The position numbers were made by a program, and so were the translations under genes. From Fructobacillus apis (lineage in GTDB: Bacteria; Bacillota; Bacilli; Lactobacillales; Lactobacillaceae), in NCBI RefSeq assembly GCF_023893635.1, contig NZ_JAMWYK010000003.1, forward strand, positions 79,493 through 143,492: a stretch of 64,000 nucleotides of DNA, written 5' to 3'. The notes under the pieces were generated by a model that was not told the DNA's origin, did no database searches, and saw only the letters and a list, made by a program, of their open reading frames with translations. Below, piece by piece: positions 9,229 through 18,073 of this stretch. Each line of letters opens with the position of its first letter. The stretch's first letter is position 1.

Positions 9229-10575
9229 TTAGTCCTTTCTCCGAAAGGTGGCGATGTAAAAGCCATCAGTTTGATAATCATCCGGGTAAATTTTCAAGGC
9301 TAAGGAATCACGTTCATCCTTCAAGCCTTTCTTCGTTTCAGTCTTTTCCTGCACGAAGTCGGGGTTTGCCTTCAAAAAGGCTTCCACCACCCCATCGTTT
9401 TCCTGATCAAGAATGGTACAAGTGGAGTAAACCAACTTGCCACCCTTGTTCAGCTTCTTGGCGCCGGCCGTCAGGATGTCTTCCTGAAGCTTGGCCAAGT
9501 GTTGGACGTCTTCCAACGTCTTTTCGTAGCGAATTTCAGGCTTCCGACGCAAGAGGCCGAGTCCTGAACATGGTGCGTCGACCAAGATACGGTCGAAGCC
9601 TTCTTCGAAATGTTCGGGCACCTTGCGTGCGTCCAGCGCCATGGCGTTGACCTTATCGGCCACACCAAGACGGGCAACGTTTTGGGCAATCAACTTGACC
9701 TTGTGGTCGTGAATGTCCAGGGCCGTGACCGTGGCGCCGTCTGAAAGGTACTGCGCGATTTGGCCCGTCTTTCCGCCTGGCGCGGCGGCAGCGTCCAAGA
9801 CCGACTTCACGTCGTCATCGAGTTGCAGGGCTTCCACCGGCAACATGGCGGATTCGTCCTGGACGGTCAAGAGACCGTCCTTGTAGGCGGATGAGGAAGC
9901 CACGTGGCCACCGGAGATGACGAGTGCGTCCTGCGAGACGGAACCGTCCTTCACGCTGTAGCCTTCCTTTTCAAGTGACGCAGTCACTTGGGCACGGGTG
10001 GCTTTGGCCGTATTGATTCGAGCGCTTTGCTCGGGGGCATGGTTCAGTGAGGCCAAGATATTGGCCGTTTTTTTAGCCCCTACTTGCGCCGTCAACTCTT
10101 TCACCAACCACTTGGGCAAGGAATACTCCGTCGCCATGCGGTCCGTCTTGTCGGAAATCTGGCTCACGTCCTTCAGCCCCTTGCGGTCCATGTTGTGCAA
10201 GATGGCCGTCACGAACTTTGCCGTTCCGGAGTGGCCCAAAATCTTGGCGACCTCAATCGTCTCGTTGAAGAGCGCGTGCTTTGGAATCCGGTCCAGCTTC
10301 TGCCACTGGAACAAGAAGGTCAACAGCAATTCTTTCACCCAGGGGTCAATCTTCTTCCCCTTGATGAAAGGTTCCAACCAGAATTCCAATAGCAAACGGT
10401 ACTGAATCGTCCCGTATACCAAGGTCGTCAACAAGCCCTTGTCGTTCTCCTTCAAGGGGTTGTTTTTAATGATTTGATTCAATTGCAAGTTTGAGTACGC
10501 ACCGCCCTTGACCTTGGCCAGTGTGAGCACCGCCAGGACCCGGGGGTTATCGGAGTGCGTGATTTTCTTAGCCAT
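9229..10575 (-). CDS. rsmB: 16S rRNA (cytosine-967-C5) methyltransferase RsmB
   Basis: A 448-residue enzyme that methylates C967 of 16S rRNA using S-adenosylmethionine. The first about 145 residues form a NusB-like RNA-binding domain. The methyltransferase domain shows the SAM-binding loop APGGKT (265-270), DAPCSG (333-338) and the catalytic cysteine in YSTCT (C386). Length is typical of the family. The start overlaps the end of fmt by 8 nt, and stp follows 5 nt after the stop, so fmt-rsmB-stp-stkP is one transcription unit. Confidence 0.96.
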   Translation of the reverse strand: MAKKITHSDNPRVLAVLTLAKVKGGAYSNLQLNQIIKNNPLKENDKGLLTTLVYGTIQYRLLLEFWLEPFIKGKKIDPWVKELLLTFLFQWQKLDRIPKHALFNETIEVAKILGHSGTAKFVTAILHNMDRKGLKDVSQISDKTDRMATEYSLPKWLVKELTAQVGAKKTANILASLNHAPEQSARINTAKATRAQVTASLEKEGYSVKDGSVSQDALVISGGHVASSSAYKDGLLTVQDESAMLPVEALQLDDDVKSVLDAAAAPGGKTGQIAQYLSDGATVTALDIHDHKVKLIAQNVARLGVADKVNAMALDARKVPEHFEEGFDRILVDAPCSGLGLLRRKPEIRYEKTLEDVQHLAKLQEDILTAGAKKLNKGGKLVYSTCTILDQENDGVVEAFLKANPDFVQEKTETKKGLKDERDSLALKIYPDDYQTDGFYIATFRRKD

Positions 10576-11539
10576 TGGCTTCTCCTAATTCAATCCATGA
10601 ATCGCCAGTTTTGAGGTTTTGACCCGCACCGTTCAGGAAGGCCGCGATGTCCATTACGCCCTTCCCGGCCGGTTGCAACTTTTCGATGGCGATTTGCGTG
10701 CCGTTGGCCGCTGCCACGTGAAGGTGCTTCTTATCCTTCAAGGTGATCGTTCCTGGCGCTGCATCCGTCTTTTCGTCGAGCGGACTCACCTTCACGAACT
10801 TAATCGCTTGGCCGTTTGCCTTGGCGTGGGCCGGGTGTGTTGGGTAGAGACCACGAATGTGCCAGTCCAACTGCTGGGCCGTTTCGTTTGCGAAGTCCAG
10901 CTGTTGCTGCTCACGGGAAATATTTGGTGAGAACGTCACCTCTTCTGGATCCTGTGGCGTGTTCTTGGCCGTTCCGGAAGCGATGGCTGGCAGGTTTTCG
11001 GTCACGAGCTTCACGGCCGCATCCCCCAACTTCGTAAACATCGTGCCGACGTTGTCGTCTGCTGTGATGGGCACTTCCACCGTGTCGACCACGTCACCGG
11101 CATCCATCTTCTTGACCATGTACATCAAGGAGATACCGGTCTTTTGATCACCGTTCATGATGGCGTAGTGGACCGGCGCCCCACCGCGGTACTTCGGCAA
11201 GAGTGAGGCGTGGGCGTTCACCGCAGCGACCTTGGCACCTTGCAAGAGCTTGTCTGGCAAGAACTGTCCGTAGGCGGCCGTCACCAAGAAGTCCGGTGCC
11301 AGGTCGATGATTTGTTGCATCTCTTCTGATCCGGAAATCTTTTCCGGCTGCAAAACCGGCAGGTTTAATTCGAGCGCCGCTTCCTTGACCGGGCTGGCCT
11401 TCAGCTGGCGCTTACGACCGAATGGACGGTCGGGCTGGGTGACAACGGCTAGAACTTCGTAGCGGTCATCTGCTGCCAGAGCCTTTAGCGTAGGCACGGC
11501 GTACTGTGGGGTTCCCATAAAGACAATCGATTCGACCAT
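10568..11539 (-). CDS. fmt: Methionyl-tRNA formyltransferase
   Basis: A 323-residue enzyme that formylates initiator Met-tRNA with 10-formyltetrahydrofolate. The N-terminal GTPQYAVPTL segment and the NAHASLLPKYRGGAP block carry the catalytic N108, H110 and D146 (MDAGDV). The C-terminal tRNA-binding domain is complete. This is the first gene of the fmt-rsmB-stp-stkP operon. An extended -10 promoter (TGTTATAAT, 11583-11591) lies 43 nt upstream. Confidence 0.96.
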   Translation of the reverse strand: MVESIVFMGTPQYAVPTLKALAADDRYEVLAVVTQPDRPFGRKRQLKASPVKEAALELNLPVLQPEKISGSEEMQQIIDLAPDFLVTAAYGQFLPDKLLQGAKVAAVNAHASLLPKYRGGAPVHYAIMNGDQKTGISLMYMVKKMDAGDVVDTVEVPITADDNVGTMFTKLGDAAVKLVTENLPAIASGTAKNTPQDPEEVTFSPNISREQQQLDFANETAQQLDWHIRGLYPTHPAHAKANGQAIKFVKVSPLDEKTDAAPGTITLKDKKHLHVAAANGTQIAIEKLQPAGKGVMDIAAFLNGAGQNLKTGDSWIELGEANG

Positions 11540-11582
11540 GTTGCTTGATTCCTCACTTCTTTTAAAAACGTCATTTAATATT

Positions 11583-11613
11583 ATTATAACAAATTCTAAG
11601 CAAACGCGCTTAG
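11583..11613 (-). promoter_or_regulatory. Extended -10 promoter of fmt with overlapping inverted repeat
   Basis: TGTTATAAT reads on the minus strand at 11591-11583. Just upstream, CTAAGC and GCTTAG (11596-11613) form a perfect 6-bp inverted repeat across the -35 to spacer region. It could be an operator or a chance palindrome. Confidence 0.5.
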
Positions 11614-11713
11614 GTGGGGCTTTTCTGAGGATTGGTTCTAATCTATAAAACTAGTTTGGACGACTTGGATTAAATAGCTGTTAAAGTCACCACCCCCTCT
11701 TCCTCCTTCCACC

Positions 11714-11745
11714 AAAAAAGCCCACTCTCTTGAGCGGGCTTTTTT
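11714..11745 (-). terminator. Rho-independent terminator after priA
   Basis: Stem AGCCCGCTC / GAGTGGGCT with one G-U pair and six U on the minus strand, directly downstream of priA. It separates priA from the fmt operon. Confidence 0.9.
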
Positions 11746-11754
11746 CATCTTGTT

Positions 11755-14178
11755 TTACATAAACGACACGGGATTTCGGCGAACTTCTAACTGAAGATCC
11801 TTCTCCGCATTTTGCGAACGTTGCACCAAGTCAGTGAGTACCGCGTCCGCCTCGTTTTCGTTTTTCATCTTTAACAGCATCTGGAAGTAGTACTTCCCCT
11901 TCAGCTTGGCAATCGCTTTTGGCGACGGTCCGAGTACCAGCACGTCTTCCGGCAGCTGCTTACGCAACCAGGCCGCAATCTTTGCCGTCTGCAGGGCCAC
12001 CGCGTTTTCATCGGGGTGGGCACACTGAATCTGGATGGCGTAATAGTAGGGTGGGAACTCCGCCGCGTGGCGAATGCTCATCTCCTGGCGGTAGAAGCCT
12101 TCGTAGTCGTGGTGCTTGGCGAAGGTCAGCGCGTAGTGGTCGGGGTTGAAGGTCTGGATGACGACTTCACCCTGCTGGGCCGCACGGCCGGCACGACCAG
12201 CCACCTGGGTCAACAGTTGGAAGGTCTTTTCCGACGCGCGGAAGTCCGGCAGGCCGAGGCCCGTGTCGGCGTTCAACACACCGACCAGCGTCACGTCTGG
12301 GAAGTCCAGCCCCTTGGCAACCATCTGGGTTCCAAGCAGAATCTGAGCTTCCTTTTTGCCAAAGGCCCGGAGCGCCTTGGCCATTGCCCCCTTCTTGCGG
12401 GTCGTGTCCTGGTCCAAACGGATGACCGGATAGTCTGGCAGCAACTCCTTCAGCTCCTCTTCTACCTTTTCGGTCCCTGTTCCGTAATAGCGAATCCGGT
12501 TGGAACCGCAGGAAGGACAAATCCGAGGAATGGCCGTCTGGTAGTCACAGTAGTGACACTTCAGCGTCCGCGTGTCCATGTGGAGCGTCATCGCGAGGTT
12601 ACAGTTCGGATCACGTGGCACAAAGCCACAGTCCCGGCACATCACAAAGGAAGAAAAACCACGGCGGTTCAGCATCAACACGGCCTGCTCGCCCCTTTTC
12701 AGATGGGCCTTCAGCTTATCGAGCATCTCCGTAGAGAAGTTCGTGTCGCCCCGGTCCTGGATGGCAATCCGCATATCGACGATGTCGACCTCTGGTAGCT
12801 TGGCCGTTGGATTGGCACGTTTGCTGAGGGTGAGCAAGTCATAGACGCCCTTCTGTGCGCGGGCCCGACTCTCCAACGACGGTGTTGCCGAACCAAGCAC
12901 GACGGGTGCCTGGTGGTAACGGGAACGCCAGAGGGCCACTTCTTTGGCGGAGTAGTGTGGGTTTTCGCTTTGGCTATAGGAGCTTTCGTGCTCCTCGTCG
13001 ACGATGATGAGGCCCAGGTTCTTGAGCGGTGCAAAGACGGCCGAACGAGCGCCGATCACTACTTGCACCTTTCCCTCTTTAATCCGGCGCCACTCGTCGT
13101 AGCGTTCACCGGCGGAAAGGCCGGAGTGCAAAAGTGCCGTCTTGTCGCCGAAGCGGTCTTCGACCCGCTTTTGCATCTGGGGTGTCAGGGCGATTTCAGG
13201 CACCAAGAAAAGCACCTGCTTACCCTGGTTAATGGCACTTTGTGCCGCTTGGAGGTAGACCTCCGTCTTACCGGAACCCGTGATTCCCTCGAGCAAGAAG
13301 GTCTTATCCTGGTTATCCTCAATTGCGGCCGTGATGCTTTCGTAGGCGGCCTGCTGTTCGTCGTTTAAGACCTTGACCGTGTCGATGCTGCCATCCCCGG
13401 CAACGTCCGGTCGACGCTTAACCTCCACCGCGGTCTTTTCAAGAATGCCCTTTTCAACCGCCGTGTTCAAGGCAGCGGCGGAGACATCAACTTGTGCCAC
13501 CCAGTCGCGCTTTGAAAAAGTCTGACTAAGGTGTTCTTTGGCAAAGGCCAGGATGGTCTGTTGGACCTTGGCCCCCTTGCCAAGCTTCTCCGCCGCCTCT
13601 GCAAGCACGGCTTCATCTGCAGGCACCTTGTAGGCCAGTTCCGTTTTAACGCGGACCTTGTCCTCAATTTGGTTTTCAACCAGGAGTTTCCCCTCTTGGC
13701 GGAGCTTCAAGACGGCACGCCACTCTTTGGCAGAGAAGTCCTTCGTTTTGACGAGGCGTTCCTGCTGTCCTTCCAGATAGGTTACGCGGTCTTCGTCTGA
13801 AAGCGTTGGTTTTGCCGTGAGCTTCTTCCGGTAGGACGCCTTCAAGGCGGCCGGCAGCATCAGGGCGAGGAAGGCCACCCAGAAGGAGAAGTTCTTTTGC
13901 GCCATCTCGGATGCAAGCTCCAGTAGTTCAGCCGAGAGTACGGGCTTGCTATCCAACACCGTGAGGATGTCTTTCATCTGATCCGCTTCGATGTCGGCCG
14001 GACGGTCGACGTCGACTCGGACAACGTAACCCAGAACGGAACGGTGACCGAAAGCAACCAGAACACGCATCCCCGCCTGCACGTCGTCTTTTAATTCGGC
14101 CGGAATCTCGTAGGTGTATGGTCGGTTGGTTTGCTTGGTTGGCACGTCGACCACCACTTGAGCGTAGCGCTTGTCCAT
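11755..14178 (-). CDS. priA: Primosomal replication restart helicase PriA
   Basis: An 807-residue superfamily 2 helicase that reloads the replisome at stalled forks. It has an N-terminal DNA-binding domain, Walker A GITGSGKTE (298-306), Walker B DEEH (394-397), and eight zinc-binding cysteines between about 514 and 557 (CRDC, CHYC, CPSC pairs). Length is typical. AAAGGAGC precedes the start codon. Expected to act with DnaB loaders encoded elsewhere. This is the most GC-rich coding region in the window. Confidence 0.97.
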   Translation of the reverse strand: MDKRYAQVVVDVPTKQTNRPYTYEIPAELKDDVQAGMRVLVAFGHRSVLGYVVRVDVDRPADIEADQMKDILTVLDSKPVLSAELLELASEMAQKNFSFWVAFLALMLPAALKASYRKKLTAKPTLSDEDRVTYLEGQQERLVKTKDFSAKEWRAVLKLRQEGKLLVENQIEDKVRVKTELAYKVPADEAVLAEAAEKLGKGAKVQQTILAFAKEHLSQTFSKRDWVAQVDVSAAALNTAVEKGILEKTAVEVKRRPDVAGDGSIDTVKVLNDEQQAAYESITAAIEDNQDKTFLLEGITGSGKTEVYLQAAQSAINQGKQVLFLVPEIALTPQMQKRVEDRFGDKTALLHSGLSAGERYDEWRRIKEGKVQVVIGARSAVFAPLKNLGLIIVDEEHESSYSQSENPHYSAKEVALWRSRYHQAPVVLGSATPSLESRARAQKGVYDLLTLSKRANPTAKLPEVDIVDMRIAIQDRGDTNFSTEMLDKLKAHLKRGEQAVLMLNRRGFSSFVMCRDCGFVPRDPNCNLAMTLHMDTRTLKCHYCDYQTAIPRICPSCGSNRIRYYGTGTEKVEEELKELLPDYPVIRLDQDTTRKKGAMAKALRAFGKKEAQILLGTQMVAKGLDFPDVTLVGVLNADTGLGLPDFRASEKTFQLLTQVAGRAGRAAQQGEVVIQTFNPDHYALTFAKHHDYEGFYRQEMSIRHAAEFPPYYYAIQIQCAHPDENAVALQTAKIAAWLRKQLPEDVLVLGPSPKAIAKLKGKYYFQMLLKMKNENEADAVLTDLVQRSQNAEKDLQLEVRRNPVSFM

Positions 14179-14203
14179 GGTTGCTCCTTTCGCTTCAAAG
14201 TCT

Positions 14204-14233
14204 AAAAGAGCTTGCTCTTGCGCAAGCTCTTTT
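14204..14233 (-). terminator. Rho-independent terminator after nadR
   Basis: An 11-bp perfect stem AAAAGAGCTTG / CAAGCTCTTTT with an 8-nt loop lies between the nadR stop and the priA ribosome site. It is symmetrical enough to act in both directions. Confidence 0.8.
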
Positions 14234-14235
14234 GC

Positions 14236-15351
14236 CTATACCTTCGTTAGGTTGACCCCAACTTTTTCTTCAATGATTTCTAAGGCCTGCAGGTAGCGGG
14301 CGTAGTAGCCGGTTGGGTCGTCAGCTTCCCCCTTGCGGTCCAGAGCAACGGCCTTATCGGAGAAGCCATACTCCTCCATGACTTGCCAGAGGTGCTTTTC
14401 GAACAGCTTGGAATCTTCTTCGTCCATACCGTTTGAAACGGCCACCTCAGCTGGAATGACCAGAATCAAGTCTAGCTGTTCTTCACGAATCGTGTTGTCG
14501 AACAAAGCCTTCAACTTTTTGGCGTCGTCTTGTTGTAACCAAGACTTGGTCTCGGCCATCGTCACCATGGCGTCGGTGTCAAAGAAGGTCAAACCGTTGT
14601 TCGCCGGTGAATTGATTTCGGCTGAGTTGGCATCGTACTGTCCCTGAATAATCCGCATGTAGTCTTTAATCAATAATTCGGAATCGAAGACGTTGGATTT
14701 TTCCTGGTAAGTTCTTGAGAACTCAACGGAGAACGGTGAGTTTGACGTCCGGGCGAGTCGACGCGTCAACGTGGACTTGCCGGATTGTGGTGCTCCAACA
14801 ACCAGAATCTTCTTCGCGAAGTGGCGACGGAAGACACGGTTGATGTAATCCCAGTTGCCCAACGGGTCGTTTCGAACGGCCGTGGCGGACACCTTCAAAA
14901 TGGTCCGATCCATCAAAGAAACGCCCCAGTGACCATCGTTTGGGAGAAGCTTTTCAAGCATCTCCTTGTAGTCGGGTTCCCCCGTGTAGAGCGTAATCTT
15001 CGCATCGGGATTCGTGATGTTACGCTTAATGGTTGACGTCAAACGGTCCGTCCATTCCTGCCAGCCGTTTGGCATCTGCGGAATGTCGTCTTCGTTGATG
15101 TAATCAACCTTGATGTTTTCTTCGTCGTTGAACGCTTCTCTTAAGTAACGGAAACGCTTTTCAACGGGCAAGCCAATCTGGTCACCCCGGTCACCCGTGT
15201 ACCCGGAGGTGATGACCACGACGCCGTCGTTTAGGGCAGCGGCCTTGTAGATTTCGGCCTGGTGTCCAATGTGCATGGGGGCAAGGGTTCCGAAAAAGAC
15301 CCCGATGTTGTCGCCCGTCAGATTTTCTTTGACTAAGTTTGCTTTAACCAT
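14236..15351 (-). CDS. nadR: NadR-type nicotinamide mononucleotide adenylyltransferase / ribosylnicotinamide kinase
   Basis: A 371-residue bifunctional NAD salvage enzyme. The N-terminal half carries the nucleotidyltransferase motif GTLAPMHIGH (21-30). The C-terminal half carries a P-loop GAPQSGKST (186-194) expected to phosphorylate ribosylnicotinamide. No N-terminal repressor helix-turn-helix like that of enterobacterial NadR is seen, so it is probably only an enzyme. Single-gene unit: an extended -10 promoter lies at 15402-15410 and a terminator follows. AGGAG lies close to the ATG. Confidence 0.92.
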   Translation of the reverse strand: MVKANLVKENLTGDNIGVFFGTLAPMHIGHQAEIYKAAALNDGVVVITSGYTGDRGDQIGLPVEKRFRYLREAFNDEENIKVDYINEDDIPQMPNGWQEWTDRLTSTIKRNITNPDAKITLYTGEPDYKEMLEKLLPNDGHWGVSLMDRTILKVSATAVRNDPLGNWDYINRVFRRHFAKKILVVGAPQSGKSTLTRRLARTSNSPFSVEFSRTYQEKSNVFDSELLIKDYMRIIQGQYDANSAEINSPANNGLTFFDTDAMVTMAETKSWLQQDDAKKLKALFDNTIREEQLDLILVIPAEVAVSNGMDEEDSKLFEKHLWQVMEEYGFSDKAVALDRKGEADDPTGYYARYLQALEIIEEKVGVNLTKV

Positions 15352-15401
15352 GTTCTCCTACCGCGCCGCCCTCAAAAGACGGCTTGAAATGAATTACCCC
15401 C

Positions 15402-15410
15402 ATTATAGCA
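15402..15410 (-). promoter_or_regulatory. Extended -10 promoter of nadR
   Basis: TGCTATAAT on the minus strand, 50 nt before the nadR start codon. No good -35 box is seen. Confidence 0.6.
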
Positions 15411-15485
15411 AAGATTCCAATTTGACAGGAAGGCGGGCAACCTTCATGATCCCCCCCTTTCGTCACGTCCAAGTTTCACCCCACC

Positions 15486-15521
15486 AAAAAAGCAGCCAGT
15501 CTTTCGACTTCGCTGCTTTTT
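15486..15521 (-). terminator. Rho-independent terminator after the DUF4097 gene
   Basis: AAAAGCAG / CTGCTTTT stem with internal AGTC-GACT pairing and a T-run on the minus strand, 8 bp past the DUF4097 stop codon. Confidence 0.8.
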
Positions 15522-15528
15522 AACGAAT

Positions 15529-16236
15529 CTATTTCAGCGTGATATCACCGTTCGAGCTAGAGGCGCTAAACGTCGCATCCTTGGCCGCAACATTTTGGTA
15601 ATCAGAGCTGATACTTAAATCACCGAAACGGCTAAAGGCTTTGACCTTAGGCAAAGCCGTTTTCTTAAAGGTAATGTCTCCAGAACGGGAAACCACGAAT
15701 CCGGATTGTTCCACCTTACAGTCGCTCACGTTGATATTCCCTGCACTATTTTGCAGCAGCATCTCGTTTGCCTTCACGTTCTTCACGGTCAGGTCACCGC
15801 TCGCGTTCACCAGGTCCAGCTGATTCAAGGTCACGTCACTCGGCACCTCGATGATGATTCGGTGGGACGTGGTATTTCCAACACCAAGCGACCAATCCGA
15901 GTGCTCATCACCCGTCACCTTCACCAGGCCGTCCATCGCCGAAACCGTGATGTAAGGCTTTTCTGGACGGTCCACAACAACGGAGAAGCGGTCTCCCTTT
16001 CGAATCACGATGTCTGCGCCCTTTGACGAAACCTGCAGGCGCTTCACCTCTTCCTTATAGGACATTACCGAATCTGGCGTGACATCTGCCTGAGCTTTGT
16101 CTTCCTTATCAGACAGGTAAACGGCACCATTGTTCCAGTACACGCGTCCAGGAATCCCCTCCTGGAAATAGGCGGTAGCGGCCACAGCCAGCCCAAGGGC
16201 GATTAACGTCAGGCCAATCCACATCTTCTTAGTCAT
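15529..16236 (-). CDS. DUF4097-family membrane-anchored beta-helical protein
   Basis: A 235-residue protein with one N-terminal membrane helix (residues 5-23) and a large outer part. The rest reads as repeated short beta-strands (VTLNQLDLVNASGDLTVKNV and similar), typical of the DUF4097 putative adhesin fold. In Firmicutes such proteins often sit next to HAAS/DUF1700 membrane proteins and respond to envelope stress. Here the neighbour overlaps by 8 nt and encodes a multi-helix membrane protein, matching that pattern. A PadR-type regulator usually found beside such pairs is absent. Function unknown. Confidence 0.8.
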   Translation of the reverse strand: MTKKMWIGLTLIALGLAVAATAYFQEGIPGRVYWNNGAVYLSDKEDKAQADVTPDSVMSYKEEVKRLQVSSKGADIVIRKGDRFSVVVDRPEKPYITVSAMDGLVKVTGDEHSDWSLGVGNTTSHRIIIEVPSDVTLNQLDLVNASGDLTVKNVKANEMLLQNSAGNINVSDCKVEQSGFVVSRSGDITFKKTALPKVKAFSRFGDLSISSDYQNVAAKDATFSASSSNGDITLK

Positions 16237-16711
16237 GCAAGGCCTCCTTTTTGACGTACTTCACCCAGCGTTCTGTCCTCCACTTACATCCCTCAACGGC
16301 TTTGGTCGTTGAAAAGACGATGACCGGCAAAAACAGAACGGCCAGTCCCACGGAAATCAAAGCGGCCCCAATGTAAAAGAGTCCACCCCAGAAGGCCTGC
16401 GCCATGACAGCAAAACCCGCAATGCCGGCAAAGGTCGCACAAAAGATGAAAGACAACTCAATGACCCAGCACAAAGCAGACAAGCCGAACATCACGCAGT
16501 AAAGCACGAAGACGACCGGCAGCCATACGACGGCCGTGACGAAAATCAGGCACTGCATCAACAGCATGTGGGCGTGCAGGTAGGCCCTAAAGGCTTGATA
16601 CCCGCTGGCCAACGTTCCTTGCTTTGCAGTCAAAGGACGACCTTCGTCCTTCTCTTCGGTTTTATTTACCGGTTCTTGCACCGGCGTATGTTTTGTTTCG
16701 TTATCGCTCAT
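16229..16711 (-). CDS. Multi-pass membrane protein, DUF1700/HAAS-like partner of the DUF4097 protein
   Basis: A 160-residue protein with a charged cytoplasmic N-terminus (about 45 residues, Glu/Lys/Pro rich) and four hydrophobic segments between about residues 50 and 145. ATG 16711 is preferred because GGGAGAG lies just upstream; a longer frame to 16747 has no ribosome site. It overlaps the DUF4097 gene, so the two are probably co-translated and form an envelope module. The family assignment rests on topology and neighbourhood rather than clear motifs. Confidence 0.65.
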   Translation of the reverse strand: MSDNETKHTPVQEPVNKTEEKDEGRPLTAKQGTLASGYQAFRAYLHAHMLLMQCLIFVTAVVWLPVVFVLYCVMFGLSALCWVIELSFIFCATFAGIAGFAVMAQAFWGGLFYIGAALISVGLAVLFLPVIVFSTTKAVEGCKWRTERWVKYVKKEALHD

Positions 16712-16823
16712 CACATCTCTCCCAAAGAGCCAATCGACGGCCGCCATGCGTTTTAGCAGCGCGCTCTTTCATTTGGGTTATCTCACTTTCCAATATAACA
16801 TAGTCAGTTTAAAGTGGTGCTGT

Positions 16824-16909
16824 CTTTTCCCCATAATAAAAAAGTCGGGCCCAACCAGGCGCTGCCTTTCCCCATAATAAAAAAGTCGGGCCCAACCAGG
16901 CCCGACCTT
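16824..16909 (-). terminator. msrAB terminator in a 41-bp tandem duplication
   Basis: A 35-bp sequence (16826-16860) is repeated exactly at 16867-16901. Only the right-hand unit carries the complete hairpin: an 8-bp stem GTCGGGCC / GGCCCGAC followed on the minus strand by T6. The left unit stops after the first arm and is a truncated copy. The stem sequence belongs to the dispersed GC-rich motif family in this window. Confidence 0.8.
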
Positions 16910-16912
16910 TCC

Positions 16913-17028
16913 ATTTGAATGACATCCGTGGCGAAACGGCTTCACGAGCTATCATTGTTTTTATTCTGTACGTGCAGCGTAACGCTTTTGTACGTGCTTA
17001 TTTAAAGCTTACTGTATGTGCTTACTGC
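16913..17028. repeat. Degenerate 20-bp-spaced repeats downstream of msrB
   Basis: TGTACGTGC, TGTACGTGC and TGTATGTGC occur about 20 bp apart between the msrB stop codon and its terminator. No gene is visible. They may be remnants of a short tandem repeat in the 3' untranslated region. Confidence 0.4.
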
Positions 17029-17466
17029 TTATTGAAAGAGCTTCAGGTACTTTCCGTAACCTTCCTTTTCGAGGTCAGCCTTTGGAACGAAGCGGAGCGC
17101 AGCTGAGTTAATGCAGTAGCGCAAGCCCCCCTTGTCCTGTGGGCCGTCTGGGAAGACGTGACCCAAGTGAGAATCAGCGTCCTTTGAACGAACTTCCGTC
17201 CGTGTCATACCAAAGGAGTGATCCGTCTCTTCCTTCAAATCAACGTCGTCAATTCCCTTGGTGAAGGCTGGCCATCCACAACCAGAATCGTACTTATCCG
17301 TTGAGGAGAAGAGTGGTTCGCCGGACACAACGTCCACGAAAATACCATCTTCCCACCACTGGTCGTACTTACCCGTGAAGGCACGTTCCGTTCCGGCGTT
17401 TTGTGTCACTTCATACTGTTCTTTTGTTAAACGTTGCTTCAAATCGTCTTTGTTAAATTCAGTCAT
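17029..17466 (-). CDS. msrB: Peptide-methionine (R)-S-oxide reductase
   Basis: A 145-residue enzyme that reduces the R-epimer of methionine sulfoxide in proteins. It shows SGCGWPAF (C63), SHLGHVF and the catalytic cysteine in [11 protein letters not shown] (C118). No zinc CxxC pairs are present, as in other bacilli. The start overlaps the msrA stop by 4 nt, so the two are one operon. Ends in KYLKLFQ like its relatives. Confidence 0.96.
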   Translation of the reverse strand: MTEFNKDDLKQRLTKEQYEVTQNAGTERAFTGKYDQWWEDGIFVDVVSGEPLFSSTDKYDSGCGWPAFTKGIDDVDLKEETDHSFGMTRTEVRSKDADSHLGHVFPDGPQDKGGLRYCINSAALRFVPKADLEKEGYGKYLKLFQ

Positions 17467-17990
17467 ATTACTTGTCCCCCCCAGTACTGTGCTTGGTAAC
17501 GCTTGCGTGGCACCATCATCATGGCTTCGCGGAAGGGATCCTTCTTGTAGAAGTCTTGGTGGTATTCTTCGGCATCGTAGAATGGCTTGGCATCTTCGAT
17601 GCTTGTGACAATCGGCTTGTCAAAACGACTAGATGCTTCCAAATCCTTCTTGGATTCTTCGGCGATCTTCCGCTGTTCATCCGAGTTGACGAAGATGACT
17701 GGCCGGTAAGTATCCCCGCGGTCCGCAAACTGTCCGGTTGCATCCGTTGGGTCAGCCACTTGCCAGTACAAATCCACGAGGTCGCGGTAAGAAAACTTTT
17801 CTGGGTCAAACCAGATTTTCACCGCTTCCGTGTGCCCAGTGGTATGGGAACAAACTTCTTCGTAAGTTGGGTTTTCCACGTGACCCCCGGTGTATCCCGA
17901 GCGCACCTTTTCGATTCCCGGTAAGGAGTCAAAGGGCTCAACCATGCACCAAAAGCAGCCACCTGCAAATATTGCTGTATCCATTGCCAT
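17463..17990 (-). CDS. msrA: Peptide-methionine (S)-S-oxide reductase
   Basis: A 175-residue enzyme reducing the S-epimer of methionine sulfoxide. The catalytic GGCFWC motif is near the N-terminus, followed by SGYTGG and [13 protein letters not shown] 17990 has a perfect AGGAGG 8 nt upstream. That ribosome site lies in the 3' arm of a 13-bp hairpin followed by T6 (17993-18027), so translation or transcription of msrAB is likely controlled. A four-base overlap links it to msrB. Confidence 0.96.
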   Translation of the reverse strand: MAMDTAIFAGGCFWCMVEPFDSLPGIEKVRSGYTGGHVENPTYEEVCSHTTGHTEAVKIWFDPEKFSYRDLVDLYWQVADPTDATGQFADRGDTYRPVIFVNSDEQRKIAEESKKDLEASSRFDKPIVTSIEDAKPFYDAEEYHQDFYKKDPFREAMMMVPRKRYQAQYWGGQVI

Positions 17991-17992
17991 GT

Positions 17993-18027
17993 AAAAAACC
18001 TCCTATGTACTATTGTACACAGGAGGT
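17993..18027 (-). promoter_or_regulatory. Terminator-like hairpin sequestering the msrA Shine-Dalgarno
   Basis: On the minus strand ACCTCCTGTGTAC pairs with GTACATAGGAGGT (loop AATA, one G-U pair) and is followed by TTTTTT and then the msrA ATG. The AGGAGG of msrA is thus fully base-paired, and the same structure looks like the terminator of engB. A weak promoter (TTGGTT, 18-bp spacer, TATACC, 18041-18070) would place the hairpin at the 5' end of the msrAB mRNA. Confidence 0.75.
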
Positions 18028-18073
18028 CTTTTTCGTCAATGGTATAGTTGTGATTTTTGAGTAAAACCAAGAA

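Noticed and set aside
12240-12275. A further copy of the dispersed GC-rich motif inside priA
   Set aside because: Similarity (GGGCCTCGGCCTGCCGGACT) follows from the conserved DTGLGLPDF protein motif; it lacks the GGTCGG core.
12016-12798. A 260-codon plus-strand frame
   Set aside because: Antisense to priA in its most GC-rich part; no ribosome site or family match.
15529-16711. The DUF4097 and membrane-protein pair as a novel toxin or secretion module
   Set aside because: The arrangement matches known envelope-stress-type DUF1700/DUF4097 pairs, and nothing in either protein suggests toxicity.
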